Counted from the first letter of the stretch, positions 1 to 9,190 are shown. The stretch: 64,000 nt of DNA from Urbifossiella limnaea (GCF_007747215.1 NZ_CP036273.1:5874322-5938321), one strand, 5' to 3'. Notes: a model not told the origin generated them from the sequence alone. Made by a program: numbers and translations.

Positions 1-938
1 TCGTGCGTCGTGCCGGCGAGTAGCTCCGGTACGCTCTCCCGCGCCGCCTGCATCGTGCCGCCGACCACGGACGACGCGCGGAACACCGCCGCCAGCAGCG
101 CCGCCCGGTCGTACCCCTTGCGGAACTCGGCCGGCACCGGCCCGAAGCCGACCGTCCGCCCGGCCGTGACGTACAGCCCGCCGCGCAGCCCGGTCGCCTG
201 AATGGTGAACGTGCGCCGCGCGGCCGCGTCGGTGAACCCGGCCCGGCGGTACTTGGCGCCGCGGTCGTCGGCCGTCACGCTGATCGCCGCCGGCTCCACC
301 CCGCGGTGCAGCAGCCGGTGCCCGACGTGCCCCGCCACGTCTTCTTCCGTCATGCCGCGCTGGACGGCCCGGGCGGTCGCCTCGACCGCGTGCGCGACGC
401 GCGCCCCGAGTGCCCGGTAGTCCTCCAGCTCGGCCGCGCTGAGCACCCGCACCAGTGGCCGCAGCCGTTCGGCGATCGGGTGAGTGTGCGGGAACGGGCG
501 GTCCGCCGCGACCTGCTTCCCGGCGGTGACGCTCTGCAGCAACTCGGCCCGGCCGCCGTCCCACGCCCACTCCTTGAGCTGGAAGCCGAGGCGGTCGAGC
601 TCCTCGTCGAACAGCCGCTGCGTGTCGGCGTTCGAGCCGAGGAGCCAGCGCTGCCGGCCGTTCGTGTAGACGCCCGGGCGCTCGCTGTCGGCGATGAGCC
701 CGCGGACGTTCATCCCGGCGGTGAACCAGCCGACGTGCGCCGGCATCAGCAGCAGGGCGCCCTCGCAGCCCATCGCCTCCAGCAGCCTCGCCACCTGCTC
801 CTGCTTGGCGTCGATGTCGGCGCGGCGCGCGGCGACGCGGTCGCCGTCCGACGGGTGGTTGACGCCGTTCGCGCCCGGGGCGACGGTGCCGGTCTCGTGC
901 AGGTCGAGCTTCAGTTCGCCGGAGTCGAACGGTTCCAT
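1..938 (-). CDS. M24 (Xaa-Pro aminopeptidase-like) family protein, C-terminus cut by window edge
   Basis: The minus frame opens with ATG at 938 and stays open for 312 codons to the window edge. Residues 1-150 resemble a creatinase-type N-terminal domain, followed by the start of a pita-bread fold (segment TEEDVAGHVGHRLLHRG). Family members are dinuclear-metal aminopeptidases or creatinases. In the visible part I do not find the usual first metal ligands (an Asp-rich G-D-x5-D stretch); the matching region reads ISVTADDRGAKYRRAGF. It may be a non-peptidase paralogue, but the remaining ligands lie outside the window. The gene is divergent from the small secreted protein at 1030. Family confidence is moderate, activity unknown. 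Confidence 0.7.
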   Translation of the reverse strand, partial: MEPFDSGELKLDLHETGTVAPGANGVNHPSDGDRVAARRADIDAKQEQVARLLEAMGCEGALLLMPAHVGWFTAGMNVRGLIADSERPGVYTNGRQRWLLGSNADTQRLFDEELDRLGFQLKEWAWDGGRAELLQSVTAGKQVAADRPFPHTHPIAERLRPLVRVLSAAELEDYRALGARVAHAVEATARAVQRGMTEEDVAGHVGHRLLHRGVEPAAISVTADDRGAKYRRAGFTDAAARRTFTIQATGLRGGLYVTAGRTVGFGPVPAEFRKGYDRAALLAAVFRASSVVGGTMQAARESVPELLAGTTH

Positions 939-1029
939 GGTTTTGAATTGTAGGCCGCGGCGGACCGGCGGCGGTAAGGCACGCGGGTTGCGTAGGTATC
1001 CTCTGATGAGCACTCCCGGAGGCACCCCG

Positions 1030-1380
1030 ATGACCCGATTCCTTCTCGCCGCCGCCCTCGCCGCGGGCGGAACGCTCGCCCTCAGCGGGCCGGCCCAGGC
1101 CCAGTACGTGTACCGGTACAGCACCGTGAACCCCTGGACCGGCGGCGTCGTCACCCAGGGCGGCGTCGTGACGCCGTTCAGCGCCCAGCAGGGCGTGCAG
1201 TACGTGAACCCGTGGACGGGCACGCAGGTGCAGCGCTACTCGTACCAGAACGCCTGGGGAACGAACGTGTACCGCAACGCCGGGTTCAGCCCCTACTACG
1301 GCGGCTACAACCGCGGCTACGCCTACCCCGGCTTCGGCGCCAGCCCGTTCGCCGGCTCGTGGTACAACTACCGCTGGTGA
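1030..1380 (+). CDS. Small secreted Tyr/Asn/Gly-rich protein
   Basis: A 116-residue protein of unknown function. Residues 1-25 form a clear Sec signal peptide (basic MTR, hydrophobic Ala/Leu core, cleavage after AQA). The mature part is rich in Tyr, Asn, Gly and Gln, has the motif VNPWTG twice with aromatic spacers, and ends in YNYRW, so it is probably a surface or cell-envelope protein. An in-frame ATG lies at 1006, but GGAGG at 1018-1022 is placed 7 nt before the ATG at 1030, which decides the start. A TATCCT at 997-1002 could be a -10 box without a good -35. It ends into a strong hairpin shared with the convergent response regulator. Confidence 0.75.
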   Translation: MTRFLLAAALAAGGTLALSGPAQAQYVYRYSTVNPWTGGVVTQGGVVTPFSAQQGVQYVNPWTGTQVQRYSYQNAWGTNVYRNAGFSPYYGGYNRGYAYPGFGASPFAGSWYNYRW

Positions 1381-1395
1381 GGCCGGTGCGAGCCG

Positions 1396-1422
1396 GAAGC
1401 CCGGGGGTTGTCCCCGGGCTTC
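1396..1422. terminator. Bidirectional hairpin terminator
   Basis: Perfect 11-bp stem (GAAGCCCGGGG / CCCCGGGCTTC) with a 5-nt loop, between the convergent ends of the genes at 1380 and 1432. There is no long T tract. Placement and strength fit a terminator serving both strands. Confidence 0.75.
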
Positions 1423-1431
1423 GTCGTTGAT

Positions 1432-1878
1432 TCAGCTGAACGCCGCCAGCGCCTCGACCACCCGGACCGGGTCCGCCGGCTTCGTCAGGTGCAGGTCGAA
1501 GCCGGCGCGGGCCTCGCGCATCGCCTCCTCCGGGCCGTCGATCGCCGTGATCGCCACGAGGAACAGCGGCCGGTCGCCGCCCCGCTCCCGCAGCCGCTCC
1601 GCCAGCTCGCAGCCGTCCATCCGCGGCATGTTCACGTCGAACAGGCCCGCGTCCGGGCGGAACTCGTCGAACTCCGCCACCGCCGCGCGGCCGTCGTAAC
1701 ACACGCACACCTCGGCACCGCACAGGCGGAGCAGGCCGGCCAGCGAGTCGGCGGCGTCGCGGTTGTCGTCGACCACGAGCACCCGCAGGTGCAGGACCGG
1801 CAGGTGGGCGCGCCGGACCGCGGACGGCGACGTGTACGTCACCGCCGGCGGCTCGGCCGAGGTTGGGGGAGTGGGCAC
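1432..1878 (-). CDS. Single-domain response regulator (CheY-like receiver)
   Basis: 148 residues. A proline-rich leader of about 30 residues is followed by one receiver domain: acidic pair D37/D38 (LVVDDNRDAAD), phospho-acceptor D81 (LFDVNMPRMDG), switch Thr111 (VAITA) and Lys133 (LTKP). No output domain follows, so it probably signals by protein contact. The open frame extends upstream to a TTG at 1962, but a GTG at 1878 is preceded by GGAGG at 7-nt spacing, so I take the GTG. No histidine kinase gene is adjacent. It is convergent with the small secreted protein and divergent from the SDR gene. Confidence 0.88.
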   Translation of the reverse strand: MPTPPTSAEPPAVTYTSPSAVRRAHLPVLHLRVLVVDDNRDAADSLAGLLRLCGAEVCVCYDGRAAVAEFDEFRPDAGLFDVNMPRMDGCELAERLRERGGDRPLFLVAITAIDGPEEAMREARAGFDLHLTKPADPVRVVEALAAFS

Positions 1879-2016
1879 GGGTGGTCCTCCGGCGGCCGGG
1901 CGGGGCCGGGTGAAATCGGGTAGATAGTGGACATCCGTGTCCGTAATGAGAACACGAAGCAACGCCGGTGCCCGTTCCCGGGGCGCGCGACGGATTACCC
2001 TGGTGGCAGGACAGAT

Positions 2017-2769
2017 ATGGCACAGGCACGTGTCGCGGTTGTCACAGGCGGCGGCTCCGGCATCGGCCGGGCGGCGGCGCGGGCCTTACACCGCGACGGG
2101 TGGGCCGTCGTCGTCGCCGGCCGGCGGGCCGAGGCGCTCGCTGACACCGCCGCCGCCGCCGCCGACCCCACGCGGATGCTCGCCGTGCCGACCGACGTGA
2201 CCGACCCTGACTCGGTGCGCGCGCTGTTCGACCGCGCCGTCGCGGCGTTCGGCCGCGTGGACCTGCTGTTCAACAACGCCGGCGTGACGGCGCCCGGCGT
2301 GCCGCTGGACGAACTGCCGCTGGACCGCTGGCGCGCCGCCGTGGACACGAACCTGACGGGCGTGTTCCTGTGCCTCCAGCAGGCGTTCCGGGTGATGAAG
2401 ACGCAGGAGCCGCGCGGCGGGCGGGTCATCAACAACGGGTCGATCTCGGCGCACACGCCGCGGCCGAACTCGGCCCCGTACACGGCGACCAAGCACGCCG
2501 TCACCGGGCTCACGAAGGCGGCGGCGCTCGACGGCCGGGCCGTCGGAATCGCCGTCGGGCAGATCGACATCGGCAACGCGGCGACGGACATGACCGGCCG
2601 GATGGCCGCGGGCGTGCCGCAGGCGAACGGCACGGTGGCGGTCGAGCCGACGATGGACGTGGAGCACGTGGCGCGGGCGGTGGTCTACATGGCCGGGCTG
2701 CCGCCCGAGGCGAACGTGCTGTTCCTGACCGTGATGGCGACCGGGATGCCGTTCGTCGGGCGGGGCTGA
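2017..2769 (+). CDS. Short-chain dehydrogenase/reductase (SDR)
   Basis: 250 residues, the usual classical SDR length. Visible motifs are the NAD(P)-binding TGGGSGIG (10-17), NNAG (86-89), Asn112 of the N-S-Y-K tetrad, Ser142/144, and Y155-x3-K159 (YTATK). Lys/Arg features after beta-2 (AGRRAEAL) suggest NADP preference, as inference only. The substrate is unknown. The start ATG at 2017 follows a weak purine stretch (GGTGGCAGG). It is convergent with the lipoprotein at 2772, only 2 nt beyond its stop. Confidence 0.9.
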   Translation: MAQARVAVVTGGGSGIGRAAARALHRDGWAVVVAGRRAEALADTAAAAADPTRMLAVPTDVTDPDSVRALFDRAVAAFGRVDLLFNNAGVTAPGVPLDELPLDRWRAAVDTNLTGVFLCLQQAFRVMKTQEPRGGRVINNGSISAHTPRPNSAPYTATKHAVTGLTKAAALDGRAVGIAVGQIDIGNAATDMTGRMAAGVPQANGTVAVEPTMDVEHVARAVVYMAGLPPEANVLFLTVMATGMPFVGRG

Positions 2770-2771
2770 GC

Positions 2772-2951
2772 CTACGGCCGCGGCGGCAGCCCCTTCATTG
2801 GGCCGGCGTCGGCCGACGCCGCCGCGGGCGCCGCCTTCGCCGCCATCGGGGGTAGCGGGGTGGCCGGCGACTTGGCCTGCGTGGGGCCGCAGCCCGCGGC
2901 GGCCGAGCCGGCGACGACCGCGACGAGGAGCAACAAGATTGGGCGCGTCAT
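2772..2951 (-). CDS. Small lipoprotein, module A
   Basis: 59 residues. Hydrophobic signal peptide with a lipobox ending in AAAGC (Cys21), then a short Ala/Pro/Lys-rich tail with no fold that I recognise. It starts 15 nt downstream of the DUF1559 gene stop, so the two are probably cotranscribed. The same pairing recurs at 4174 and 5972. The expected product is a lipid-anchored envelope protein; its role is unknown. Confidence 0.75.
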   Translation of the reverse strand: MTRPILLLLVAVVAGSAAAGCGPTQAKSPATPLPPMAAKAAPAAASADAGPMKGLPPRP

Positions 2952-2966
2952 GGCGAGCTCTCGGGG

Positions 2967-3938
2967 TTAGTTGAGGAGGGAGGCCGGGTCCACGTTCACG
3001 CCGTCCTTCCAGCCGGACATGTACACCAGCGCCGTGTACGCCGACCCGCCGGTGACGTACTTGCGGGCGGACCGCACGGAGCCGTCGCCCATTGCGAACT
3101 GGACCACGCCGGCGTGCCGGCTGCCGAACCCGTTCCACCCGTTGGCGTCGGTCGGGTTCGGGATGCCGCCCCACGCCGTCGGCAGCGGGCCGGCCAGCGC
3201 CCAGCTCCAGGCGAACTGCCGCGGGCCGACCTCGGGGTCTCCGAGGGCCTCGCCGAACATCAGGGTGTTGCTCAGCCCGTCGGCCGCGGCCGCCTGCCCG
3301 GCGGTGCCCGACGAGCGGTTCGTGAACAGGCCGGCGTACTGCGGCAGCACCGCGTCGGCGTACCCGCCGACGGCCAGGTAGCTCGTCTTGCCCAGGGCCG
3401 GCCCCCACGGCGGGGCGAAGTACCACCGCGCCAGCCGGGCCGACGACCCGGCCACGTCCACCACCGGCCAGGCCGCGTTCTGCGCCGCCTCGACGTCGCC
3501 GTCCGAGGGGCAGACGAAGCTCTTGATTTTGCTCTGCGCCGCGGTCGCCGGGCCGGCGTTCCACAGCACGTGCGAGTACTGCCTCCTCGGCGCGAGGTAG
3601 TCCGGGGCGACGCCGGTGGCGAACACCGCCGCGACGCTCGTCTGCTCCACGTAGGGGAGCAGGTGCGGCAGCGTGCCGACGCCCTGGGTGGTGGCCACGG
3701 TCGCCGAGGAGTACGTGCCGGCGGCCGTCATGTGCAGCAGCGCCCCGGGGGCGAACGTGCCGGTGGTGGCCTCGTAGTTGTGGGCACCCAGCGCGATCTG
3801 CTTCAGGTTGTTCTGGCAGGCGCTCCGGGCGGCGGCCTCGCGGACCTTCTGAACGGCCGGCAGGAGCAGGCCGATGAGGACCGCGATGATGGCGATGACG
3901 ACGAGCAGCTCGATGAGTGTGAACGCGCGACGTGTCAT
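2967..3938 (-). CDS. DUF1559 protein with type IV pilin-like N-terminus, module A
   Basis: 323 residues. The N-terminus has the prepilin signature: short basic leader, then [18 protein letters not shown], with Ala rather than Gly before the Phe. This is followed by the DUF1559 block ([14 protein letters not shown]), Cys in VCPSDGD, the SNTLMFGE motif, and the C-terminal H4-type motif ([16 protein letters not shown]) that ends the domain. Such pseudopilin-like proteins are strongly expanded in Planctomycetes and are thought to be processed and assembled in the envelope; their job is not established. The lipoprotein gene follows at 15 nt. Confidence 0.9.
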   Translation of the reverse strand: MTRRAFTLIELLVVIAIIAVLIGLLLPAVQKVREAAARSACQNNLKQIALGAHNYEATTGTFAPGALLHMTAAGTYSSATVATTQGVGTLPHLLPYVEQTSVAAVFATGVAPDYLAPRRQYSHVLWNAGPATAAQSKIKSFVCPSDGDVEAAQNAAWPVVDVAGSSARLARWYFAPPWGPALGKTSYLAVGGYADAVLPQYAGLFTNRSSGTAGQAAAADGLSNTLMFGEALGDPEVGPRQFAWSWALAGPLPTAWGGIPNPTDANGWNGFGSRHAGVVQFAMGDGSVRSARKYVTGGSAYTALVYMSGWKDGVNVDPASLLN

Positions 3939-4173
3939 GGGGGTGGGACCAGCAATTCGTCAGCGGGCGGGCCGGGGGGGCGGGCCGGGGGGTCGTACCC
4001 CGGCCGCCGGGCGCCCGACGGACGGTACGAGCCAAACAGTAGAACACGCCGGGCGGAGCGGTCGTGACGATTGACCGGTTTTTGATGAACGGGTGAAGTG
4101 AGCCGGGTGCGAAAACGAACCGGCCGCCGGGAGCTCCGGCGGCCGGTAGTTGGCACGGGGGAATCCGAGCCGC

Positions 4174-4383
<210 letters not shown>

Positions 4384-4432
4384 TCGCGTCACTCCGAAGG
4401 TTAGGGGGGCGACGGCCACCCCGGGTTCGTAC

Positions 4433-5470
4433 TCACAGCTGGCTGGGGTCGGCCACCTTCAGGTCGGTGTGGCCCGAGTGGTAGATGTACTGGTCGTACT
4501 GGTTCGGGGCGGCGGCGTTGCCGGAGCCCGCGGTGCCGGGGTAGCGGATGGTGCGGATCGACCCGTCGCCGAGGCCGAACACCATCACGCCCGTGTGCCG
4601 GCTGCCCATCCGGTACCAGTTGGGATCACTGATCGGCGGCTCGGTGGCACCCCAGGCCATCGGCATGTAGCCCGAGGAGATCCACGCCGGGGTGACCGGC
4701 TGCCAGCCTGCGCCGGGGGGGCCCTTCGTGTTGTACTCGCCGAACAGGAAGGTGTTGCTCGTGCCGTCCTGCATGGTCGCCAGCTTGGTCACCGACCGGT
4801 TGTAGAAGGCCCCGAGGTACGTGTCGTTGACCGACCCGCCCGGGAACGACGCGGTGATCCCCATCCGCCCGCCGACGGCCATGTAGTTCGTCTTCCCGAA
4901 CGCCGTGTCGCCGATGGCGATGATGTTCACCGAGAACGACGAGGTGCTGGCCAGGAACGAGTTGATGGTACAGTCCCACGAGCTGTCGCTGCCGGTGTCC
5001 GACGGGCACAGGAAGAACTTGATCCGCGCCCCGCGGTTGTTCCAGAAGCTGGCGATGGTGCTGAAGTCGGCGTACCGCTTGGCCGGCGACAGGTAGTCGG
5101 GGGCCGGGGCGCCCGCCATCAGGAGCTGGTACAGCGGCGCCTGCTCGACGTACGGCAGCAGGTGGACCAGCGGGCCGACCAGCTGGCAGTTATACCCGAT
5201 GGTCGCCGGGCGGGTGCCGGTGCCGTAGGGGGCGTCGCTCGGCATCGCCCCGAGGAAGCCCGGCGGAAGCTGGCCGTTGGCCGACTCGTAGGCGTGGCAG
5301 GCGAGCGAGATCTGCTTCAGGTTGTTCGTGCAGGTGCTGCGGGCGGCGGCCTCGCGGACCTTCTGGACGGCCGGCAGCAGCAGGCCGATCAGGATCGCGA
5401 TGATGGCGATCACGACCAGCAACTCGATGAGCGTGAACCCGGACCGGCGACTGCCCGTGCGGGTGGACAT
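4433..5470 (-). CDS. DUF1559 protein with type IV pilin-like N-terminus, module B
   Basis: 345 residues. Prepilin-like start ([21 protein letters not shown], Gly before Phe), then NNLKQISLACHAYE, a Cys in FLCPSDTG, NTFLFGEYNTKG, and the terminal block RHTGVMVFGLGDGSIR. The frame is open far upstream, but ATG at 5470 has GGAGG at 8-nt spacing and opens directly into the prepilin leader. It is followed by the polyproline lipoprotein. It belongs to the same family as modules A and C, with a divergent central region. Confidence 0.9.
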   Translation of the reverse strand: MSTRTGSRRSGFTLIELLVVIAIIAILIGLLLPAVQKVREAAARSTCTNNLKQISLACHAYESANGQLPPGFLGAMPSDAPYGTGTRPATIGYNCQLVGPLVHLLPYVEQAPLYQLLMAGAPAPDYLSPAKRYADFSTIASFWNNRGARIKFFLCPSDTGSDSSWDCTINSFLASTSSFSVNIIAIGDTAFGKTNYMAVGGRMGITASFPGGSVNDTYLGAFYNRSVTKLATMQDGTSNTFLFGEYNTKGPPGAGWQPVTPAWISSGYMPMAWGATEPPISDPNWYRMGSRHTGVMVFGLGDGSIRTIRYPGTAGSGNAAAPNQYDQYIYHSGHTDLKVADPSQL

Positions 5471-5971
5471 GAGACGTTCCTCCGTCGTGGCGAATGAACG
5501 AACCCGGCGGGACCACGCGGCCCGATAACCGGGATGATGCCAACGGGTCAGCCAGGACCCTTCGACTGGCCCGGGGCGGCACGCCGACCCCGGAATCGTG
5601 GCACCGGCCGCGCGAAGGTCTGCGCGGCTGGGAGAGTATGAAGTCGGACACGGCGGGAGCGGGCGGCCGACGCAAGGAACCCGAATGACGCACCAACCGA
5701 TCGCTCGGTGACGCTGTGCGGTCTCAGCGCAGGCAGTAGTCCGACCCGGTGAGTGTAGCCGAGACGGAACACCGGGGGCTAGGGATTTTTCATCGGCTTT
5801 GCAAAAAATGTGCACGCAACCTACCCGGACCGGCAATTCGGCCCCGGCCGATCCGACGGGAAAGCCAGCAAAGTATACCCGCGCAAGGCCTTACGAACCG
5901 GGGGCCGGCGGCCCCGGGGCCGGATTGTAACGACCGCAGAAAACCGGTGAGCTGACGCCACCGCCCCCGCA
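5471..5971. other. Intergenic region between modules C and B (501 bp)
   Basis: No convincing gene on either strand. It should hold the module C terminator and the module B promoter. A GC hairpin near 5898-5918 (CCGGGGGCC / GGCCCCGG) could end module C transcription, without a T tract. A TATACT on the minus strand (5877 to 5872) is a -10 candidate but lacks a good -35 and would give a leader of about 400 nt. Base composition is AT-richer than the surroundings near 5770-5880. Confidence 0.4.
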
Positions 5972-6148
5972 TCAGGGGTTCAGGGGCGCCTCCCGGCCCT
6001 TGGCCTGCCCGCCGGACGGGCCGCCCATCCCCTTCGGCGCCCCGATCGGCGCGTCGTTCGGCGTCTGAAGCTTCGTGTTGTCCGGCTTGTCGTCCTTACA
6101 CCCGCCGGCGAAGGCGGCGCACACCACCAGCAGTGTCAGGCGTCGCAT
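5972..6148 (-). CDS. Small lipoprotein, module C
   Basis: 58 residues. Short basic/hydrophobic signal (MRRLTLLVVCAAFAGGC) with a lipobox-like AGGC (Cys17), then a charged, Gly/Pro-rich tail. ATG at 6148 is preceded by GGAG at about 7 nt. It starts 13 nt after the stop of the DUF1559 reading frame at 6162. Since the upstream gene is split by an insertion, expression may now be polar-affected. Function unknown. Confidence 0.72.
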   Translation of the reverse strand: MRRLTLLVVCAAFAGGCKDDKPDNTKLQTPNDAPIGAPKGMGGPSGGQAKGREAPLNP

Positions 6149-6689
6149 CGGGGGCTCCGGGTTAGATGCCGCCGGGGTCCACGGTCTCGCCGAGCGAGGC
6201 CGTGGACATGGCCACGAACGGCAGCGTGGGTGTGCCGAGGGCGGGCTTGCGGAGGCCGCGGACCGACCCGTCGCCCAGCGCCGCCATCGCCACCCCGGTG
6301 TGGTTGCTGGAGTAGTCGCAGAACCACAGGTTCGCCTCGTCCGGGATGCCGAACAGGCTCGGGTACGGGCCGCCGCTGATCCACGACCACGCCAGCTTCG
6401 AGATCTGCGGGGCCGACGCCCGCTGGCTCCCCGGCCCCAACGACTCCACGAACATCAGCGTGTTACTCGACCCGTCGGTGATGCCGACGAGCGTGAGCTT
6501 GCCGACCGCGGTGATCGTGCTCGACCCGAACGGTCGCACCCGGGCGGTGGTGAAGACGCCGGGCATGTTGTCCACCGGCACGCCGCCCACGGCGACGTTC
6601 GGCCCCATGACGCCGTACCGCCCGGCCACCCCGACGTAGTTCGTCACCCCCAGGTTGGCCGCGGCCGTGAACAGCGTCACGTCCCACTA

Positions 6690-6707
6690 GGGGCGTTGTG
6701 CAATAGG
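6690..6707. repeat. IS terminal inverted repeat, left
   Basis: 18-nt end sequence GGGGCGTTGTGCAATAGG, matching the right end at 14 of 18 positions. Confidence 0.8.
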
Positions 6708-6739
6708 CCCGTGGCTCGTACCGCCCCCTCCCCGTCCGG

Positions 6740-7696
6740 TCAGGCGGCGGTCGGGTAGGTCTTCAGCGGGGTGGCGGCGATCCGCCGGTCGACGACGAGT
6801 GCGACCACCCGGAACACCCGGGTGTGCCGCCCGAGCTTGCCCCGGAATGTCTGCCGGAGCACCTGGAACCGGTTCAACTGGGCCATCACGTGCTCGACCA
6901 CCACCCGCTCCCGGTTGATGCACCGGTTCGCCGTCTTCTGGTCGTCCGTCAGCGGCCGGGTTGGGGCCGCGCGGGCCGGGATCACCACCCGCCGCCCGGC
7001 CGCCACAGGGTCTGCCCCGAGGCCGATGTACGCCTTGTCGGCCATCACCCCGGCCCCGGCCGGGAGGCGGTCGAGGGTCCGGTCGAGGCGGAGCAGGGTC
7101 AGGTCGGCGGTCCGCCCGGGGACGGTCGGGGACACCGCCCCGATCCGCCCGGACGGGGTGCACACGACCTGGTTCTTGACCGTGTGCCGCCGCTTCTTCC
7201 CCGAGTAGAACGGCTTCTGGTTCTCCCACCCGGCCGGGCGCCGGAACCCCTGCTCCTTGGTGTCGATCACCGCCCGGACCTCGGGGTACGTGTCCATCAC
7301 CTGGTCGGCCGACCGGAGTTGGGTCCGCCCCTTCCCGGGCGGGTCGAACGGGAAGTCGGCCATCCCCTCCAGCACCTCCAGGGCGTCCTGGGTGTTGTGC
7401 CAGGCGTTCGACTTGTCCAGCCCGAACAGGTGGCCGAGGAGTTCGTACGTCGGGTACACCCGGAGCCAGACGAGGGCGAGGAGGAGTCGGGTCCGGGCGT
7501 CGAGGTCGTGGGGGCGGCCGGCCCCGGCGGCGCGGCGGCGCGGCCGGGTGTCCCGCTTGGTGTGGGTGCGGGCGGCCCGGTGGGCGTCGGCCGCGGCGGC
7601 GTAGGCGACGAACAGGTGGTCGAACTCGTCGCGGGTCATCCCGGTCAGAGCCGGGAACGCGGCCGGGGTTTCCACCAGTCGGGCGTAGGTCAGCAT
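6740..7696 (-). CDS. DDE transposase of the IS5/HARBI1-like type
   Basis: 318 residues. N-terminal part with a helix-turn-helix-like region (TRLLLALVWLRVYPTYELLGHLFG), then a DDE catalytic core: first Asp in AVIDTKEQ, second Asp in VMADKAYIGLG, Glu in RERVVVEHVMAQ. The YSGKKRRHTVKNQVV segment is typical of the DDE_Tnp_4 group. The frame is intact and fills the element, so the element may be active. It needs no programmed frameshift. Confidence 0.9.
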   Translation of the reverse strand: MLTYARLVETPAAFPALTGMTRDEFDHLFVAYAAAADAHRAARTHTKRDTRPRRRAAGAGRPHDLDARTRLLLALVWLRVYPTYELLGHLFGLDKSNAWHNTQDALEVLEGMADFPFDPPGKGRTQLRSADQVMDTYPEVRAVIDTKEQGFRRPAGWENQKPFYSGKKRRHTVKNQVVCTPSGRIGAVSPTVPGRTADLTLLRLDRTLDRLPAGAGVMADKAYIGLGADPVAAGRRVVIPARAAPTRPLTDDQKTANRCINRERVVVEHVMAQLNRFQVLRQTFRGKLGRHTRVFRVVALVVDRRIAATPLKTYPTAA

Positions 7697-7733
7697 CCGA
7701 GGTCTCCGTACCCCGGAAGGTAGCCGAGCCCGA

Positions 7734-7751
7734 CCAAATGCGCAACACCCC
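7734..7751. repeat. IS terminal inverted repeat, right
   Basis: 18 nt whose reverse complement reads GGGGTGTTGCGCATTTGG. It ends directly before the flanking TA. Confidence 0.8.
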
Positions 7752-8260
7752 TACTGGTAGCTGCTGCCGTTGAGGGTGTTGTGCCCCGGCCCGGTGTCGT
7801 AGTCGGGGGTGAAGTTGACGGCCGACGGGCACTCGAACGGCTTGACCCGCGCCCGCGCCGGGGCGGTGTTCGCCGCGTTGTAGAACCACCCGGGCGACGC
7901 GGCGTACGGGTCCCAGTTCACCACCAACTGGTTGTAGATCGCCCCCTGCTCGACGTGCGGCAGGATGTAGCCCAGCACGCTGACGGCGTTCCCCGCGGTG
8001 GAGTAGTTGGCCGCGGACGTGCCGCCCTGCGTGTAGTTCACCGAGGCGATCCCCGGCGGCACCGAGCCGTTGGCCGACTCGTACGAGTGGACGCCGAGGG
8101 CGATCTGCTTCAGGTTGTTCGAGCACGAGCTCCGGGCGGCGGCCTCGCGGACCTTCTGCACGGCCGGCAGCAGCAGCCCGATCAGGATGGCGATGATGGC
8201 GATGACGACGAGCAACTCGATCAGCGTGAAGCCCCGGCGGCCGGGGCGGCGGGCGGGCAT

Positions 8261-8591
8261 CGCGGCGCCTCCGAGGGGTAGAGATAATGCGATGAGCCGC
8301 CCTCCGACGGGACCGCCGGCCCGCCGGGAAAAGCTGGAGAAGGGGAGCCAGTCAGGGCTCCGTCTGGCCCGACGGACTGACCCGTCGGGAAGGTCGCGTC
8401 ACCACGACTGCGGGCCGGCGCTACGGCCGGTCGGTGCGTCGCTCGGGTAACTAAGATGGATCACGTCCCACGCGGTGGGAGTGGAAGCCGGGTACGATTG
8501 GTCCCCCGGGAACAGCCGCGTGCTTGAATGATAAGCTTTTACCGGCCGTGACGACGTGGCGAGGCCAAACTCACACTTTTTCTGATCCGCC
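8261..8591. other. Intergenic region upstream of module C (331 bp)
   Basis: No supported gene. It holds the GGAGG ribosome-binding site of the minus-strand gene starting at 8260 and should hold its promoter, which I could not place with confidence. It also contains the 3' flank of the CBS gene ending at 8592. No strong hairpin was seen. Confidence 0.4.
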
Positions 8592-9107
8592 TCAGCCGCC
8601 CTGACTGATCCGGGTTACGTGCCGAAGCACGTCCCGGATCGACACCATGCCCACGGGTTTGCCGCCGGCCACAACGGGCAGGTGGCGGTAGCCGCCGGCG
8701 TCCATCCGCCCCAGCGCGAACGCCAGTGTGTCGGCGGGGGTCACGGTCTCCGGGTCACGGGTCATGTGGTCGGCGACGGGGAGTTGCTCGAACCCCGGCC
8801 GCCCGGCGACGCGCGTGAGGAAGTCCCGCTCGGTGAGGATGCCGACGAGCTCGCCGGCCGCCCCGACGACCAGCACCGCCCCGACGCGGCGGTCGATCAT
8901 CAGCCGGATGGCGTCCGCAAGCGTGGCGTCGGGGGCGACGGTGACGGGGGTGGCGGGCGCGAGGATCGAGACGGGGTCGGTCATCAAGCTGCGCTCGACG
9001 CGGCCGTGCAGGGCCGCCTCGTCGGTGTGCGTCAGCGGCAGCCCGCAGTGCTCACAGGCGTCCGCCCCGGGCGGGTTGCGGCTGTGGTTGCAGGCGGGGC
9101 AGTACAT
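8592..9107 (-). CDS. Zinc-ribbon plus tandem CBS-domain protein
   Basis: 171 residues. Residues 1-25 form a rubredoxin-like zinc ribbon (C3, C6, C18, C21), followed by two CBS domains at about 45-105 (ILTERDFL) and 112-168 (VSIRDVLRH). CBS pairs bind adenine nucleotides and act as energy sensors; the partner here is not evident. Its ribosome-binding region (GAGGGACGACG before the ATG) lies in an arm of the inverted repeat at 9118-9185. The 2-oxoacid oxidoreductase genes lie upstream on the same strand. Confidence 0.88.
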   Translation of the reverse strand: MYCPACNHSRNPPGADACEHCGLPLTHTDEAALHGRVERSLMTDPVSILAPATPVTVAPDATLADAIRLMIDRRVGAVLVVGAAGELVGILTERDFLTRVAGRPGFEQLPVADHMTRDPETVTPADTLAFALGRMDAGGYRHLPVVAGGKPVGMVSIRDVLRHVTRISQGG

Positions 9108-9117
9108 CGTCGTCCCT

Positions 9118-9185
9118 CGTCATTCGTCCTTCGTCATTCGGCGACGACCACGGCAATGACCTCGAATGACGAGGGACGAATGACG
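9118..9185. repeat. Intergenic inverted repeat with tandemly repeated arms
   Basis: 23-nt arms (9118-9140 and 9163-9185) pair with one mismatch around a 22-nt loop. Each arm has two copies of CGTCATTCG, so a second register (9111-9126 with 9163-9178, 16 bp perfect) also exists. It lies between korB and the CBS gene. Confidence 0.9.
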
Positions 9186-9190
9186 GAGGA

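Larger units (their letters stand above)
6690..7751 (-). mobile_element. IS5-family-like insertion sequence, about 1,062 bp
   Basis: The element carries one transposase gene and ends in imperfect terminal inverted repeats (14 of 18 positions match: GGGGcGTTGtGCAaTaGG against GGGGtGTTGcGCAtTtGG). TA flanks it on both sides (6688-6689 and 7752-7753). Because the outer base is C on both sides, a 3-bp CTA duplication is equally possible. It interrupts the module C DUF1559 gene in the same orientation. Confidence 0.85.
6162..8260 (-). pseudogene. DUF1559 gene of module C, split by an IS element
   Basis: The 5' part (8260 to 7754, 169 codons) has the prepilin-like start ([21 protein letters not shown]), [14 protein letters not shown] and ECPSAVNF. 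The 3' part (6686 to 6162) has NYVGVAGRYG, SSNTLMFVE, and the terminal block NHTGVAMAALGDGSVR. An IS5-type element lies between them. Removing the element and one copy of the short target duplication rejoins the same frame at about 345 codons, matching module B in length, but leaves a TAG between Gln (7754-7756) and Trp (6684-6686). ATG at 8260 has GGAGG at 8 nt. Either the TAG preceded the insertion or the junction has changed since. Confidence 0.85.

Noticed and set aside
2086-4047. Long open minus frame (653 codons) over the SDR and DUF1559 genes
   Set aside because: Arg/Pro/Gly-rich shadow frame crossing real genes on both strands; no motif, start or composition support. Many similar long frames in this GC-rich sequence were left out for the same reason.
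9118-9185. CRISPR-like direct repeats
   Set aside because: Only two or three short units with inverted symmetry, no regular spacers and no cas genes in the window.
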